Positions 11,273 through 23,807 of a stretch of DNA of 64,000 nt are shown here, piece by piece. Where the stretch lies: positions 83,359,001-83,423,000 of the forward strand of contig JAUMIR010000004.1 of NCBI GenBank assembly GCA_030847615.1. Reading direction: 5' to 3'. The position numbers and the translations under genes are program-made. The stretch comes from Gambelia wislizenii. Its lineage: Eukaryota > Chordata > Lepidosauria > Squamata > Crotaphytidae. Each line of letters begins with the position of its first letter. Within the stretch, counting starts at the first letter, position 1. The notes below the pieces were generated by a model. The model made no database searches. It saw nothing but the letters and a program-made list of their open reading frames with translations, and had not been told where the DNA came from.

Positions 11273-11500
11273 GGATATGAAATCCACACTAAACAAACAA
11301 CCCAGTTTGAAACTGAATTATTTGCCTTGGCTCCTTCCTATTGAATACTGGGATCTCTAGTTTTACAAGGTCTTTAGCCCCCTCTGCCAAAGAGTGCTGG
11401 TACCTCACCAAACTACAAATCCCAGGATTCCATAGGAAGGAGCCAAGGCAAATAATTCAGTTTCAAGCTGGATTATTTGTGTAGTGTGGATTTGGCCTCA
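11273..11500. mobile_element. palindromic MITE, ACTACAAATCCCAGGATTCC family
   Basis: The left arm AATCCACACTAAACAAACAA...GAAACTGAATTATTTGCCTT mirrors the right arm AAGGCAAATAATTCAGTTTC...GTGTAGTGTGGATTTGGCC. The core has CCAAACTACAAATCCCAGGA. Other members are at 29759-29981, 33995-34216, 45134-45320, 46008-46200, 59070-59300 and 63415-63636. Non-coding hairpin. Confidence 0.65.
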
Positions 11501-12419
11501 GATTTTGAGTAGCAAACAACACACAAAACTGAAGGCATGCCCTGACGTAGTTTCCCATGGGTTGCCCTCATAATTGATTGGGCCAAAATTACACAGCATG
11601 AACAAAGGTTTTATTATAAAGAGATAGAGGACAAGGACCCAGAAAGGTGAGTCTGTTATAGATTTTGGGTACAGCATTTAAACCCGTTTCTACAGTTTGG
11701 TTGCAAGAGGTAGCTTTATTCCCTGCTGACTGGCACTGGGTCACAGTTCTTCACAGTTAACCTCAACATATAGATAAGTTCAGTCAACATATTTGCTCAT
11801 CTATATGGAAGTTGACTTCCACATAGTGATTCCCCATATCTGACTGCATTTAATGTCTTCCTGTGGTGATCATTCCAAACCCAGGGTGAGTTTCAATGCC
11901 TGTTACAGTTATGGCAGCTGATATAATCTCTTTATCTCATGCATCCACATTTATGATTCTCTGAGCAGTTCTGGTTACCCTGTCTTTGAAATAGTGCTTC
12001 AGAACATATTTTTAAAAGCAACTAAAATTAGGGAACAAGTACTTTGTTCAGTGTCCTGTGCCAGCAAGTACCAGGAGAGGAAGTCTATGTCAGGGAGAAG
12101 CAGTTATAGGAGAGCCAAGCCAATCTGGGTCATACATGGGTAAGCAAGGGAGTTTACTGGGAATGAAGGGTGGCAAAGTCTCATTCCAGAATCCGTCATG
12201 AGAAGCCAGCAGTCATGATCACCAAAGCCACAGCAAAGGAGACAGAGACGTACACCATTAGCAGTCCAGAGGACAAGAATCCAAATAAATTCACAAACAG
12301 GAATTGCACAAGAGCCAGGGAGAACAAATAATTGCAAACAACAAAAACTCCAAGCAGCTGTTGTGGGGTTTGTTGCTGCCTGACTTTAACATGCCATGTG
12401 CTTGACTGCTCAGCACTTT

Positions 12420-12755
12420 TTACTTAAGATATGTTGGCTCCTTCACTGCTGGTTCCTTGTCCTGATGACATTCCACAAATAATGGGGGTGTCTCCTCGGT
12501 GTCACTGAAATCTGGCTGAGCTGGGGGCACTCTGCTGAAGTTCCTCATCAGCTGCATCAGTGACCAGTTGCTTAGATTCGGAAGTGTGCCGGGGGGGGGG
12601 GTCAACTGGAACCAGAGGTCTTTCTGTGTTGAGTCCTCTGCATAAGATTCCTTAGATTCTATGGGTGAGTAATGATGTTCAGGCCAGTAGCAGAGGCCAC
12701 AGAGTGGGAGGCAGGTAGATATTGTTAACACCTGAAATAGCCCCATTGTGGACAA
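12420..12755 (-). other. unrecognised 111-codon open frame, probably repeat-derived
   Basis: An open frame on the - strand beginning MSTMGLFQVL and containing PPPGTLPNLSNWSLMQL and FSDTEETPPLFVE. I recognise no domain, no splice context fits, and a C9-plus homopolymer (12592-12601 on the + strand) runs through it. The surrounding 12.05-12.9 kb has no recognised repeat, so an unidentified transposon remnant is possible. Confidence 0.2.
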
Positions 12756-13479
12756 TATGTTCCAACAAGGCTGAAGCTCTCCTCCAGCCTTTTATTCCTC
12801 TTGTCACAGACTATTCTGGAGCAAAATTCATGGGTCTCTGGCACAGAGGTCTCTGGTCTTTCGGACTCAGGGGTCTCCAGTCTCTCAGACTTGGGGAATG
12901 ACTAGCTCTCTCCAGTGGTACTTGGGTCTAGTGTGTCCTTTCTTCATACCTTACCTCATCTCTAGGCTAATGGGACTTCAGGCAATTGAAGTCCTGAATT
13001 AAAAATGACTGGCATATATATGGCAAACTACACATCTGTTTCTGCCCAATGAAGATTTCTAGGTAACTGAGGGTATGTGAATCAACTTTCAATAAAGCGG
13101 ATACTTATGATAACAGGGGTGATAGCAGGGAGCCAAACTGAGACCTATATGACATAAGTGGGCCCGGGACTGCTTGACAGCAAAAGAACAGCTGCCTTGA
13201 GTCCTGGTTTTGGAGAAAAGACAGGGTGTACACGAGGAAAGTGAGGATCATCTTCCTCATCCAGTGGTAGCAGGTGCCATGGGAGTAATTCCAAACAACC
13301 TGACAAAACATCTGAATGAAATTGCTATAGATAGGATAACAACAGCACAATTGTAAAAACTTGGAATGTGCCACATTGTCTGACAATTCCACATTGATTC
13401 CTAGATTGTTGGCTAGAATCTGAATCATTGATGGTCCAAGACTCCAGTCAGTAACAACTGGTAAACTGCTAAACAGAGG

Positions 13480-13506
13480 AGATGATGATGATGATGATGA
13501 TGATGG
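13480..13506. repeat. (GAT)n microsatellite
   Basis: Eight or so uninterrupted GAT units. They create a serine run in an antisense reading frame that is not a gene. Confidence 0.95.
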
Positions 13507-13563
13507 ACTGCATGGCAGCATGGAGCCAGAAACAGGGAAAGTGCATATACAAGCTCATGCTAT

Positions 13564-13790
13564 TTGCCTATAGGCACCAGATCCCTTCTGATCCTGGAAA
13601 CTTAGCAGGGTTAAACCTGGTTAGTACTTAGATGGGAGACCACCAGTGAATACTAGGTGCTAGAGGCTATATTTTAGGGGAAGAAACTGGCAGAAACACC
13701 TCTGAGGATTTTTTGCCTAAGAAAACCGTATGAAATTAATGGGGTCGCCATAAGTTGACAGGTGACTTGAAGGCACATACACGGGGGGGG
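13564..13790 (+). mobile_element. 5S-rRNA-derived SINE
   Basis: The first ~105 bp matches 5S rRNA with a deletion: CTTCTGATCCTGGAAACTTA, GCAGGGTTAAACCTGGTTAG, TACTTAGATGGGAGACCACC and GGTGCTAGAGGCTAT. The body ends GGGGTCGCCATAAGTTGACA then GACTTGAAGGCACATACAC, a Bov-B-type 3' tail shared with the tRNA-derived SINE at 25894. 5S-derived SINEs are known in squamates. It is a decayed copy, not a functional 5S gene (internal promoter region and 5' part are altered). Confidence 0.85.
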
Positions 13791-15203
13791 GGCACGTAGT
13801 CTGAACAATCTTCTCTCCCTACCACACACACACATGAGCCTCACCATATCCACCCCACCCTGCCCCCAACCCTCATGGCCAACTAGATTCACTTAGGAAA
13901 TCAACAGGTAAGACATGAGTGGAAGAACACTTCCCTGCCTTTGTTTCCCAGAAATTGGACAGGCAGAGGCCTACTGCTTTTGATGCTGAAGGTAATCTAT
14001 AGCCATTATATGACTAGTAGCCATTGATAGCTGTTTCTGAGTTGTTGTTGACCAACTAGATTAATGTGGAATTTCTCTTTTGAAAATCATCTTAGCTCAA
14101 ACCTTACCTTACCTTTGAGGGTGGCAGAGGGGGAAGAAGTCCAGGTGTCACTGGCATTCTGTGGAAAATATTAATCAACTGATGGAGGAACACTAGGGAC
14201 CAAGGCCACACATGGTTTTGAATCCAGTTGCTTAGTACCATAACAGAGGGTGGCCTTTCTGTGCCAACATCCAATCTTAGGTGAGCCATTCACAGGCCAT
14301 GAATCAGCCGAACTTCCTCTGCCATCTGGGCACACAATTTCTGCTTGGCTTTTTAATATGAATGTAACAGACCATTGGTTTTCAGATGGCTTTTGTGTGA
14401 GCTCAGCTCCTAACTCACAGAAAAGAGAGCATACCTATCAGCTGCTGCTTTTATTAAATCCACTGAATACTTCCTATTCAAATATAAGTTGTTAAGCCTT
14501 AAGTACTTTTCATTGTGATGGGCTGCCTACCCTTATCCTTATTATCCTTTCAGGAAGATTAATCTGTTTCTCACTATAAGGCTTATTCAGTAGTTACCTT
14601 TATTCAACTCTGCTCCATATTTTATAATATGTTCCTCTTCTGTTGCTCACTGACCAGTTCAGAAGTTTGCTGGAAGAGTGGTTGGCTTGAAGAGGCACTG
14701 AAAATACCGGTATTTAGAAAGCAATTCCAAAGGTCACTGGGGATGTGGCAACATATCTGCAAATGAGCTCTAGCCAGAGCTGAAAGCGAGATCTGAGTTC
14801 TGCACTCACTCCAGTGCCCCTGAGAATTCAACTCATCACCTGTCAACATACTGGGAGCCAGGGGCAATTTAATCACTGTCACTCTTCTAACTGGAATTTA
14901 AGAAGCCAGTTAGCTGGGAGAATTTCTTGACACTAACATAGTGGCTGGAAACTTGACGGGGGGGGGGGGCATGGGGGAATTATTATATCCAGCATCTGCA
15001 TCTTTTCTTAGGAGTAATGAGTACACTTGGCATCACTGTGAGTGAGAGATGTTCTTGTGAGCAGCTTAAGTGCACTGATATTAACTAAAGGTTTCCAAAT
15101 GCTGTCATAGTCTGCTACTTGTTAATCAATGCTTAAATTGTCCAAGCCTTTCTGGTTATAGTTATAAAAAAACAGAGAGCTCATCTGGCAGCCTTCATAT
15201 TTC

Positions 15204-15495
15204 ATACAATCATAGAGTTGGAAGAGACCATAATGTCCATCCAGTCCAAACCCCTGCCTTGCAGTAATACATAATCAAAGCAATCCCAACAGATGGCCAT
15301 CCAGCCTCTGTTTAAAAATCTCCACCACACTCCAAGGCAGTGTATTCCACTGTTGAACAGCTCTTACCATCAGGAAGTTCTTCCTAATGGAAGCTCTTCT
15401 ATTAGGTGGAATCTCTTTTCCTGTAGTTTGAGTCCATTGCTCTGTGTACTAGTCTCTAGAGCAGCAAAAAACAAGCTTGCTCCCTCTTCAATTTA
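15204..15495 (-). mobile_element. CR1 LINE 3' fragment, antisense
   Basis: Starts ATACAATCATAGAGTTGGAA and runs through GTCCATCCAGTCCAAACCCC, CAGGAAGTTCTTCCTAATG and AGAGCAGCAAAAAACAAGC, the same series as the fuller copy at 17772-18171. The coding part of the CR1 C-terminus is frameshifted. Confidence 0.75.
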
Positions 15496-15530
15496 TTTGC
15501 ATTTCAGAGAAAAAAGCAAAACAAATGTTG

Positions 15531-15568
15531 CATCATCATCATCATCTTCTTCTTCTTCTTCTTCCTCT
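15531..15568. repeat. (ATC)n(TTC)n compound microsatellite
   Basis: ATC units followed directly by CTT units. Confidence 0.95.
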
Positions 15569-16159
15569 TGTTCTATTAGAATTATGAGTGCAAAGTTTAT
15601 GGCCAGAATCTTTTTGGTGAACTACATCAGGGTCACACAGGGGTGCTGAAGAAAAGCACCATGGCCTTTTCCAACTTGCTCCTACCATTGCCATGAAAAG
15701 AATTCCAGCCTATATCATAATGGTTCACTCATCAGAGAAGTGGTAGAGGTGGATAACATCATTTTTTAAAAAAATTAAAATAATTGCCTATAAAGAAACA
15801 AATAAAATGACTGAAAAGTTTTAAAAAAAACAGCACAGCAGATCGTTCACACATCAGAGTCATGATAAAATACAAATGTTAATAAAAAGTCCACCTGAAT
15901 AAAATTGTCTTCATCTTGTAACAGAAGATAAAAATAGAGATGCTCAAATGTATCTCCCACATAAGAGAGTTCTTCAAGAGGGAGTCAAGCACAGAAAAGT
16001 CACAGTCAACCATTTCAACTAATCTTGCATCCATCCATGTTGGGAAAAGGAGAAGGGCATCTCTCAGTTATTAGTATTTGGAAAGAGGATATAGGAGAAG
16101 GTGGTCCTTTAGGTGTCTTAGATCCAAGCTATGTAGGGATGTATAGGTACTAACACTTT

Positions 16160-17240
16160 TAATCATAGCATCGTAGAAGGGACCACAAGGGCCATCTGAC
16201 CCAAACCCCTGCCACAAAGAAATATACAATTAAATCACTGCTGAAAGATGCCAATCCAACCTCTGTTTAAAGATCTCCAAAGATGGAGGGGCCACTGCCC
16301 TCTGAGACAATCTAGTCCATTGTTGAGCAGCGCTTAGAGTAAAAACAGTCTTCCTAATGTTTAAGTGAAATCTCTTTTCTTGTAATTTGAATCCATTCGT
16401 TCATGTTCTAGTTTCTGGAGCAACAGAAAACAAGCTTACTCCATCTTCTACATAACATCCCTTCATATATTTAAAGATAGCTATCATGTCACTCTTCTCC
16501 AAGCTAAACATACCCAGTTCCCTCAATCATTCCTCAAAAGGCTTGGTTTCCATGTCTTTGATCATCTTGGTCCTTCTCTGGACGTGTTCCAGCTTATCTA
16601 TATTCTTTTTGAACTGTGGAACTCAGAACTGGATGCAGTATTCCAGGTGAGGTCCGAATAGATTGGCACCACTACTTGCATCTGACTGGCCTCTATACTT
16701 CTATTGATGCAACTCAGAATTGCAATGTCTTTTTTGTTGACTCATGCTTAGCTTGTGGTCTACTTAGATGCCTAGATCAATTTACACATGTACTATTTTG
16801 AAGCTAGGTGTAATCTATCTTATATTTGTGCATTTCATTTTTCCTGCCTAGATGTAGTTCCTTACATTTCTCTCTGTTGAAATCCATTTTGCTAGTTTTG
16901 GCCCAGCTCTCCAATCTGTCAAGGTCATTTTGAATTCTGATCCTGTCTTCTGGGATATTAGCTCCCCTCTCATTTGGTGGCACCTCCAAATCTGATAAGC
17001 ATGCCTTCTATTCCATCATCTAAGACATTTACAAAGATGTTAAACAACACCAAGCCCTAGACAGAACCTTGGGCACTCCACTTGCCACTTCAAGATGAAT
17101 CATTGGTGAGCATTCTCTGTGTTTGTCTGTCAACCAATTACAGATCCACCTAACTGTAACACTGTCTAGTTTTACACTGTCTAATTGTGGGCTGAGTAGG
17201 GGGAGTGTGTCTACCAACCAGTCCAGGTGCTGCCACTAAT
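16160..17240 (-). mobile_element. CR1 LINE 3' region, antisense, ~1.1 kb
   Basis: The - strand carries broken pieces of the CR1 reverse transcriptase C-terminus: LSPQLDSVKLDSVTVRWICN and WLTDKHRE, then PEDRIRIQNDLDRLESWAKT and MDFNREKCKELHLGRKN. These are family landmarks (thumb region: ...DLDRLE.W......FN..KCK.LHLGR). The 3' end with GGTCCCTTCTACGATGC lies at about 16160. Several stops and frameshifts show it is dead; it is 5'-truncated as usual for CR1. Confidence 0.85.
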
Positions 17241-17771
17241 CGTATTAGTAGCCAATGCATTGTATATTGATAACTTCTTCTGAAATGGGCAAAACATGAT
17301 ATGCTTTCTCAGGTGTGTTCCCATGAGTATCCTAGCTCATGTGTTGTGGACCAACTGAATGGGCACAGGCAGCTCTTCAAAAGCAGATTCACATAGAGCA
17401 CATTACATTGCTACAGTTTTGACATTACCAAGGCTTATGACATTGTGGTTTGGTCCAGCCTAGAAGAAACAATCTATGGCTAGATTCATATTGCAGAAAT
17501 GGGTGAGCATCCTGAATGCACAGTGTTATTGGAGCATCCAACAGCTAGAGTGGGTGCAAAAGGAGTCTTATTTTGCACACCTTGCCTTTTTCTTTTTCTT
17601 TACCTTGCCTTTCAAGGGGAATGTCCCCTCATATATATCAAGGGGCACCTCTATTTTGTATGGATGGTACTTCAGTTTGTTTGCCTTCATTCAACCCATT
17701 TGTTGCCTCCAGGTACCAAATTAGGGCATCAGCTGTTTCTCTAGAAGGAGAGATGGAGTTGCCATCTAGAT

Positions 17772-18171
17772 AGAATCATAGAAACATAGAGTTGGAAGAG
17801 ACCTCAAGGGCCATCCAGTCCAACCCCCTGTCATGCAGGAATACACAAATCATTCCTGACAGATCACCATCCGGCCTCTGTTTAAAAACCTCCAAAGAAA
17901 AAGACTCCACCACACTATGAGGCAGTGCATTCCACTTCTGAACAGCTCTTACTGTCAGAAAGTTCTTCCTAATGTTTAGGTGGAATCTCTTTTCCTGTAA
18001 TTTGAACCCATTGTTCCGCATCTTAGTCTCTGGAGCAGCAGAAAACAAGCCTGCTCCATCCTCAGTATGACATCCCTTCAAATATTTAAACACGGCTATC
18101 GTGTCCCCTCTCAATCTTCTCTTCTCCAGACTAAACATGCCCAGCTCCCCAAGCCGCTCCTCATAGGACAT
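17772..18171 (-). mobile_element. CR1 LINE 3' end, antisense, with open C-terminal frame
   Basis: The - strand encodes YEERLGELGMFSLEKRRLRG, then KYLKGCHTEDGAGLFS and NIRKNFLTVRAVQKWNALPH, the well-known CR1 ORF2 C-terminus, ending near SFSLEVFKQRPDGDLS. Downstream is the 3' UTR with tail CTATGTTTCTATGATTCTAT. The frame is open for 131 codons, so it is younger than its neighbours. Confidence 0.9.
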
Positions 18172-18422
18172 AGATACTGATACTACTGGGCCCCAGTTCT
18201 CTGGGGTAGGCCCAGATCCACTCCTAGGGAGACTGAAGCAGCAGACACCTCAGGTGAGAGATACTAGAGACCAGTAGTAGTTTCTTGGCTGTTCCTCCTG
18301 AGCTTCCTGGCTGTTCTTCTCTATGCATTTCAAGCCATGTTTCCTGCGGTTCTGAATTGTCTGGTTGCTCTCAGGTGTAGTAAAGAATGCTGTGCTATTG
18401 CCACTATTCAATTAGCAGTTTA

Positions 18423-18738
18423 GGGTTTCCAGACCTCAGGACCTGGCCTGGAGTTTTAGGACCTGGACACTCTTCTTTGGTCTTCAGGACAAGGAGGAAG
18501 GATGTCAAGATGGGAGCCCTGCCTTAAAAAATGTGTTTGTGTTTATCCCCCCCCCCCACCGCTTGTTAGATTTGGCCTTTTTCTGTTGAACAGCATATTA
18601 TGTGCAACTGAGTGCCCCTTGTAATATCACTTTTGTAAACCATCAGCCCTGCCCCCTGTGCCATCATAAGAGTATTCCTCAGGTCTCAGGTTTTGGTGTA
18701 AAAATCTCAAAACCTGGAATAGTCCTGAACTAGCAACC
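18423..18738. mobile_element. non-autonomous DNA element, GGGTTTCCAG termini, TTA duplication
   Basis: The left end GGGTTTCCAGACCTCAGGAC and right end (reverse complement) GGTTGCTAGTTCAGGAC are imperfect inverted repeats flanked by TTA at 18420-18422 and 18739-18741. The repeated words GGTTTTGG and CTCAGGACCTGG recur inside. A fragment of the same type appears near 63331-63395 (GGTTGCCAGTTCAGGATTTT). Confidence 0.5.
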
Positions 18739-18999
18739 TTAGAGAGCTTCTGCTTGTGGAATTGGGGGAGGAGACACTATCCTGTTCTTCACCTCAGGGA
18801 GCAAACATCTCAGGCAAATGTTGCTTTAGGTAATCCTCCACCCAAGTGTGGCTAGATAAACCAGAATGGGGAGGGTCAGGCTCCTTGACTGCCAGCCAGT
18901 CAGGGTTGCTGGAAGCCACTTGCCTGGCCCCCTAATCTCTGCCATTGTAGGAAGAAATGGGGAATATGAGGCATATGGTGGTGGTGGCTCTAGTAGGCT

Positions 19000-20260
19000 T
19001 TGCCCACACAGAGAAAAGGGTTTCACCACCACCGGGGCATAGCCACAGAGGGTCAAAATAAGAATTCTGCCTGCCCCAATGAAAATTTCCTTCCATCCTC
19101 AAATTTCTAGCATTGCAGTAACTTAAAACCTCAGTTGCTCATTTAGAAAAACAGTTTAGACATCCAAAGGAAAGGTGCAGGCAAACTTACCAAGGGAATG
19201 CAAACAACAGTTATAAAAGTTCTAGGCTTGAATGATTTTCAGTGCCTCCCTCTCTCTGCAATGCTAGACATTTAGGGACTGAAGGAAAATTTCATGGAGG
19301 AGCAAAATTCTTATGAGGTGGGCAATGCCCGCATTTTCCTGCCACTCCATAGCTACACCCTTCTTGACCATGCCCCTCTTCTGCTCCTCCTTCCATGAAG
19401 GGAGGGTGCAGAGGTAGTTCTCTGTACGTATGTCTTCCCAGGAGTGGGAGGTAGGACCCTCTGCCAAAGAGCAGCCCTACTGGCTGCTCTTTTAAAATGA
19501 GTGGGGCCCTTCTGGAGCAGCAGCAGGGGGCACGGGTAGGAGTGTCTACTCTTTTTGCTTCCTAAGCTTCACTGCCTCTCCCACAAGTCCCCAAAGAGCA
19601 AGTCCAAACTGGCCAGTAGGCAGTTTTTATACTGTTTGGTGAAGAAGCTATTTTTTTTTTAAATTCCTAGCACTAACATTCTTACAAAGGCTGAAATATA
19701 CAACTATATGTGTTATGGTCAAGATTTGGAAATGTTTGTTTTTGTACAACAGTTCCCAGTATCCTGCAGCCAGCATGGGTGTTCTGGGAGTTGTAAACCA
19801 AAAAGTAACTTTTTGCTATTTCTGTAAGCTATGTTTACAGTACTTGTTCAAAATATGCCTCTCCGGTTCCTTTTCTAGTCAAGATACATTCTGGGAGGCA
19901 TCACATTACCTCACTGGCAACATTATTTGCCTGACATTTTGAAAACCACCTACGTACATGTATGTTCATTTAACTATGCTAACAGATAGAGGTTTAATCC
20001 CTCCCAAAATGGTTAGAAATGCCATTTCAGGCCCAAACAGGAAATTCACTGCTCCCATTATACAGAGAAACCAGTGAAGTTTTAATATCACTCAAATCCC
20101 AGTGGTGTTCATTTGCCCAGGTTTTCTCTGAAAGGTGAATTTTATCTCTAATGCACAGCTTGACATGTGTCTTGCCAATGGTCTCCACAGAGGGAGAGAT
20201 TGAAACTAAAGGGGTAACAATAGGTATGTAACTTGTTTTGAGAATGATGATTAATGTCAT
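19000..20260 (+). other. intron stretch before the micro-exon, little recognised
   Basis: Apart from the MITE at 19740-19815 I see nothing assignable. The polypyrimidine tract and acceptor of the exon at 20270 are at its end. Confidence 0.4.
19740..19815. mobile_element. palindromic MITE, GACTACAACTCCCAG family
   Basis: ACAACAGTTCCCAGTATCC on the left is mirrored by GTTCTGGGAGTTGTAAACC and AAAAAGTAAC on the right. Confidence 0.5.
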
Positions 20261-20269
20261 ATTTTCCAG

Positions 20270-20311
20270 AACTATAAAAGTGGAGGTGTATGACTGGGAC
20301 CGTGATGGCAG
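20270..20311 (+). CDS. CPNE5: copine micro-exon: calcium loop of the second C2 domain
   Basis: A 42-nt exon (acceptor TATTTTCCAG ending at 20269, donor GTAAGT from 20312). The first base completes the Arg codon; the rest encodes TIKVEVYDWDRDG and two bases of the next Ser codon. The D-W-D-R-D-G cluster is the second calcium-binding loop of the C2B domain. It is flanked by introns of about 16.9 kb and 2.0 kb. The exon is too short to appear as an open reading frame and is recognised only by family sequence and by the splice phase, which matches both neighbours. Confidence 0.92.
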
Positions 20312-21863
20312 GTAAGTGGAATGCGGAGTCTCTCATTTAAAAAAGCTTATTTAAAAACTTTCTGGCTGGATAGATTTGCAGTGAAAGAAACCTGAGAGGG
20401 GGAGGTATGCAACAAGAATATGTAGGGCTGTGGAGTACCCGAAGAGCATCTAAAACCCCAAGAAAGTAAAACAATATAAAAAGAACAAAATCCCATGGAA
20501 AAACTAAAATCTTTGTGCCATTAGTCAATACATCTAGTAAATAGGCACACTTACTACCTACGCAGTTGTCTATATTGTAATGATAGATGATGTTGCACTC
20601 AGTATTCCCACCCAGTCATACCACAGATACTCAAATAATGGAACGAAAGAGACATGGTGTGATGTTGCTGTTTGTTTGCTAGGATCAGAGCTGTTTCCCT
20701 GCTGTCCTTCTGCTGGCAAGAAAAAAACCCACCCTCATTATTCAAGCAGGCTTTAAACTGTTAATTGACTGGGGAAGAGAGGGCTTTAGTTCCTGGAGGG
20801 GTGCTCTATAGAGATGTAGAGATTTCTGCAAATTTTCCCATTTTTGGTTAGAAAGGGTATCTTGACACTTTGAGGCACCCCATTAAAAATCAGACTTGTT
20901 GCACTTTGCATTTCAGAACTTCAGAGAACTTCATCTCACTTAACAATTCTTTTTTGGCACAAAAATGTGAATTTTGCACAAAGCCCTACTGTGCTTTTTT
21001 TTATTTTTTTAACAAAGAACTGCTTTTGTGCAAAGTTTTCACACAAAAGTCCTGAAATGCGGGGGAGGGGGGCAGAAAACATCCAAAAATGCTCAGTAAT
21101 GCTCGTTATCTTGCCCAGAATAGAGAAAACATTTGAAATTCTTTTTTTTTCTTGCATGTAACCACACGATTCGCAAAGAGATGTTTCCCTAATATTGCTC
21201 CTCCCAATAGGATTTTAAACTGTTTTTAATTCACATAACTTTGTGCATGACTTTTAATGCATTTTCTTTAAATATTATAATCTGCTTAATTTGTATTTTA
21301 ACATTATAAATTGTTGGTCAAGATCCAATGAGCTGGTCAGTGTACTTGAGCTGCACACTTACTCCATTGTCAGGCACAGAGCCTTTTCCCTCTTCCCACC
21401 ATTCTTTCCAGGTAAACAACAGCAGCTGGTATGGGAAGGCTTGCAGGTACAGTTCCATACCCCTGGCTGCTGATTGGATGGGGGTGAATGCACTGGAGGG
21501 TGCTCTGGCTGCACTTGCACAATGGGAGAAGAAAGAGCAGCCTTCACCTCCAGCAAGTGGTTGTTACTTCTTCCCCAGGTGTGCAAAGACAGCCAAAATG
21601 TGCCTGGGTTCACCCACACAATCAACCAGCAACTGGAGGAGGAGGACTGATCTTTGCCTGTGTGAGTCCTTTGGCAGCTGCTGTGCACATGGGCAAGAGG
21701 CACTGTGCAAGGAGATACATGACACCTCCTTCCACAAGATCCCCCCAAATCCATACAAGGTGGTATAATCAGCATGCATCACCAAGCAGATAGTAGCCAA
21801 AGTCTTTTAGCTTCATCTGTTTTTAATCATGGTTTCCAGTATTGGAATGAAGGTGGGATTATT

Positions 21864-22172
21864 GAGATTATCAGGCACGGGAGAATGTGCCCAAAAATCA
21901 CATCTTAACTGCATCAGAAGATCTCTAGAAGAACAGAGTGGGCAACCTTACCAGACATCACATCCTTCAGCTGTTCCTGGGGTGTAACGCTGCCATGGAC
22001 GAGGCTTATTCCCTTTTGCCATGATAGGGAAAAGCCGCCAATACAAAGGGGCACCTTATTGACACACAAGCTACGCTCCTGGAACCTGGAGGGCAAGATC
22101 CTCTGGTAAGGTTGCCCCTTCCTGTTCTTCTAGTGAACTTCTGATGTGGCTTTTGACACATCTGATAATCTC
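21864..22172. mobile_element. palindromic DNA element just upstream of a copine exon
   Basis: Termini GAGATTATCAG and CTGATAATCTC are perfect 11-bp inverted repeats. The long inner arms also mirror: TCTAGAAGAACAG...GGCAACCTTACCAGA on the left against TCTGGTAAGGTTGCCCC...CTGTTCTTCTAG on the right. No clear target duplication, superfamily unassigned. It ends ~107 bp before the exon at 22280. Confidence 0.65.
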
Positions 22173-22279
22173 CATAAATACAACTACAACAACAATAATA
22201 TAGTTCCAGTAGAGGTCCATCAAGGGGGGAAAGCCTATACTCTGCAATATTTCTCACAGGACTTCTTTTCCACTAACAG

Positions 22280-22355
22280 CCATGATTTCATTGGAGAGTT
22301 TACAACCAGCTATCGGGAACTGGCACGAGGACAAAGCCAATTTAACGTCTATGAG
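22280..22355 (+). CDS. CPNE5: copine exon: end of the second C2 domain
   Basis: A 76-nt exon with acceptor CACTAACAG ending at 22279 and donor GTGAGT from 22356. The first base completes the Ser codon; the product continues [20 protein letters not shown], then FNVYE, ending on a codon boundary. HDFIGEF is the C2 strand just after the calcium loop, and the TSYREL..G segment is typical of copines. A palindromic DNA element ends only about 107 bp upstream (21864-22172), so the acceptor region has survived a nearby insertion. The next exon is about 21.8 kb away. Confidence 0.93.
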
Positions 22356-23189
22356 GTGAGTGACTTTTTGGGGTGCTTCTCAGCATCAACACAACAGGCT
22401 AATTAATATTGGCAGATGGCTGAGGCAACATTTGAAAATAACTCTGGACTTCCAGACACTTAGAAACATTTGGGGTCATGATCCACTGGGCTGTTCTTCT
22501 TAATTCCTGTTGAAGTGAATGGGAGCTCAGCCAGATGATGACTGTTTATTTCAATAAGGCTTTCACTGTCAAATCTGCATCCTCTTCTCTTTAAAGCAAT
22601 AGTTTCTCATCCTTCAAACCCACACCATTTGTGGAATTTCTTGCTTATCTGGTTGGGAGGCAGGGATACAGAGGAAATTAATTATTACTATGTTCACCTC
22701 TTTTAAAAAATCAAAAAATCAAGGGGAAGTGTGGTGCAGCATCAGAAAAGAAAACAACCTTCAAAAATACTGGTGACTTCTGAGAAGTATAGTACAAATT
22801 GTGCTAGCTATACATCAATGCCAAGCCATTCTTTTCATAAGGAATGCTAATGACTTTCAATATTATTATTAGACTTAAGCTGTTCTGCTGAACCCTTAGG
22901 GACCAATGCACTTAATTAAGGTTTGAGGTACTATCACGAACCATTCCTTGAGCCTAAGTCTCATATAATTCATAGCGGATAGAGTCTGGCAGTATCTGAA
23001 AGTAGTCCTTGTAGCCAAGGCAACTGAGTTGCCCATATCCCATCGTGTCAGTAACTACTGTGATTCTTAACAAAAAGCAAAGGGACAATCATTAGGAGAG
23101 GAGGGATACAGCGTTTGAAGGATGATGAAGATTTTTAAAGACATACTGAATAACTAGATTTCAGGAGAGTGCAAATCAGGATACTCTTG

Positions 23190-23807
23190 GGGCTTGTCTA
23201 CCCAGGCCAAATAAAACAGTCACACCTCGTTTTCACAGAAAGCTGTCAAGACAGTGTACAGTTTGAATCCAGGTCTTTTCAGTGTCTCAGGGTTTTAATC
23301 TAGACCAAAAAGAGTTGGGATTTACTCCAGATTGGGGTGGAAAATCTGGATATTCATGGGGGGTGCACTCCATAGTAATACCAGTGTGGAGCCGGGGGAG
23401 GGGGAATTTTCAGCAGGTGGGCAGAAGATGTTGGGAGGTAGCTCCCTGGGCCAGACAATCAGGTGACCTTTCCCACTAGGAAATAAATGTCTCTTTCCCT
23501 GTTTCAATGTCAATTTTTAGCAGTTCCTCCCATGTCCTTTAATTTGCATGTGCAGCAGTTGTCCGGATAAAGTGCATACCAACATACCCATATCAATTGG
23601 TGCATGGACATATTTACATTTGCATGCATGGAGGATGGGGGGAACTGGAGTAGCCATGGCCATGTGGCTGTGTATACTGTGATTTATCAGACTGGGGTGA
23701 GTTCAAAGGGGAGAACTGTGTGTGGACAGTGCTCCCAAACCCATCTCAGTGTGTGTGGCAATCATATGGACTAGCCCGTGGATTTTCCTGTCGGTGTAGA
23801 TGAGTCC
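23190..23807. mobile_element. DNA element, GGGCTTGTCTAC family, TTG flanks
   Basis: The left end GGGCTTGTCTACCCAGGCC and right end (reverse complement) GGACTCATCTACACCGACAG are inverted repeats, flanked by TTG at 23187-23189 and 23808-23810. Same family as 24548, 34771 and 56242. Interior non-coding. PIF/Harbinger-like by 3-bp flanks and GG-initial termini (tentative). Confidence 0.65.

Noticed and set aside
13105..13521. 138-codon antisense frame with a serine run
   Set aside because: The run comes from the GAT microsatellite and no domain or splice context supports a gene.
13564..13680. functional 5S rRNA gene
   Set aside because: The 5S-like part has a deletion, many changes and is fused to a SINE body with a Bov-B-like tail.
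17776..18171. 131-codon antisense frame as a possible host gene
   Set aside because: It is the C-terminal end of CR1 reverse transcriptase, a retrotransposon.
21328..21775. overlapping open frames of ~140 codons on both strands
   Set aside because: No recognisable domain, no conserved start or splice sites, and frames overlap on opposite strands as expected by chance in GC-richer sequence.
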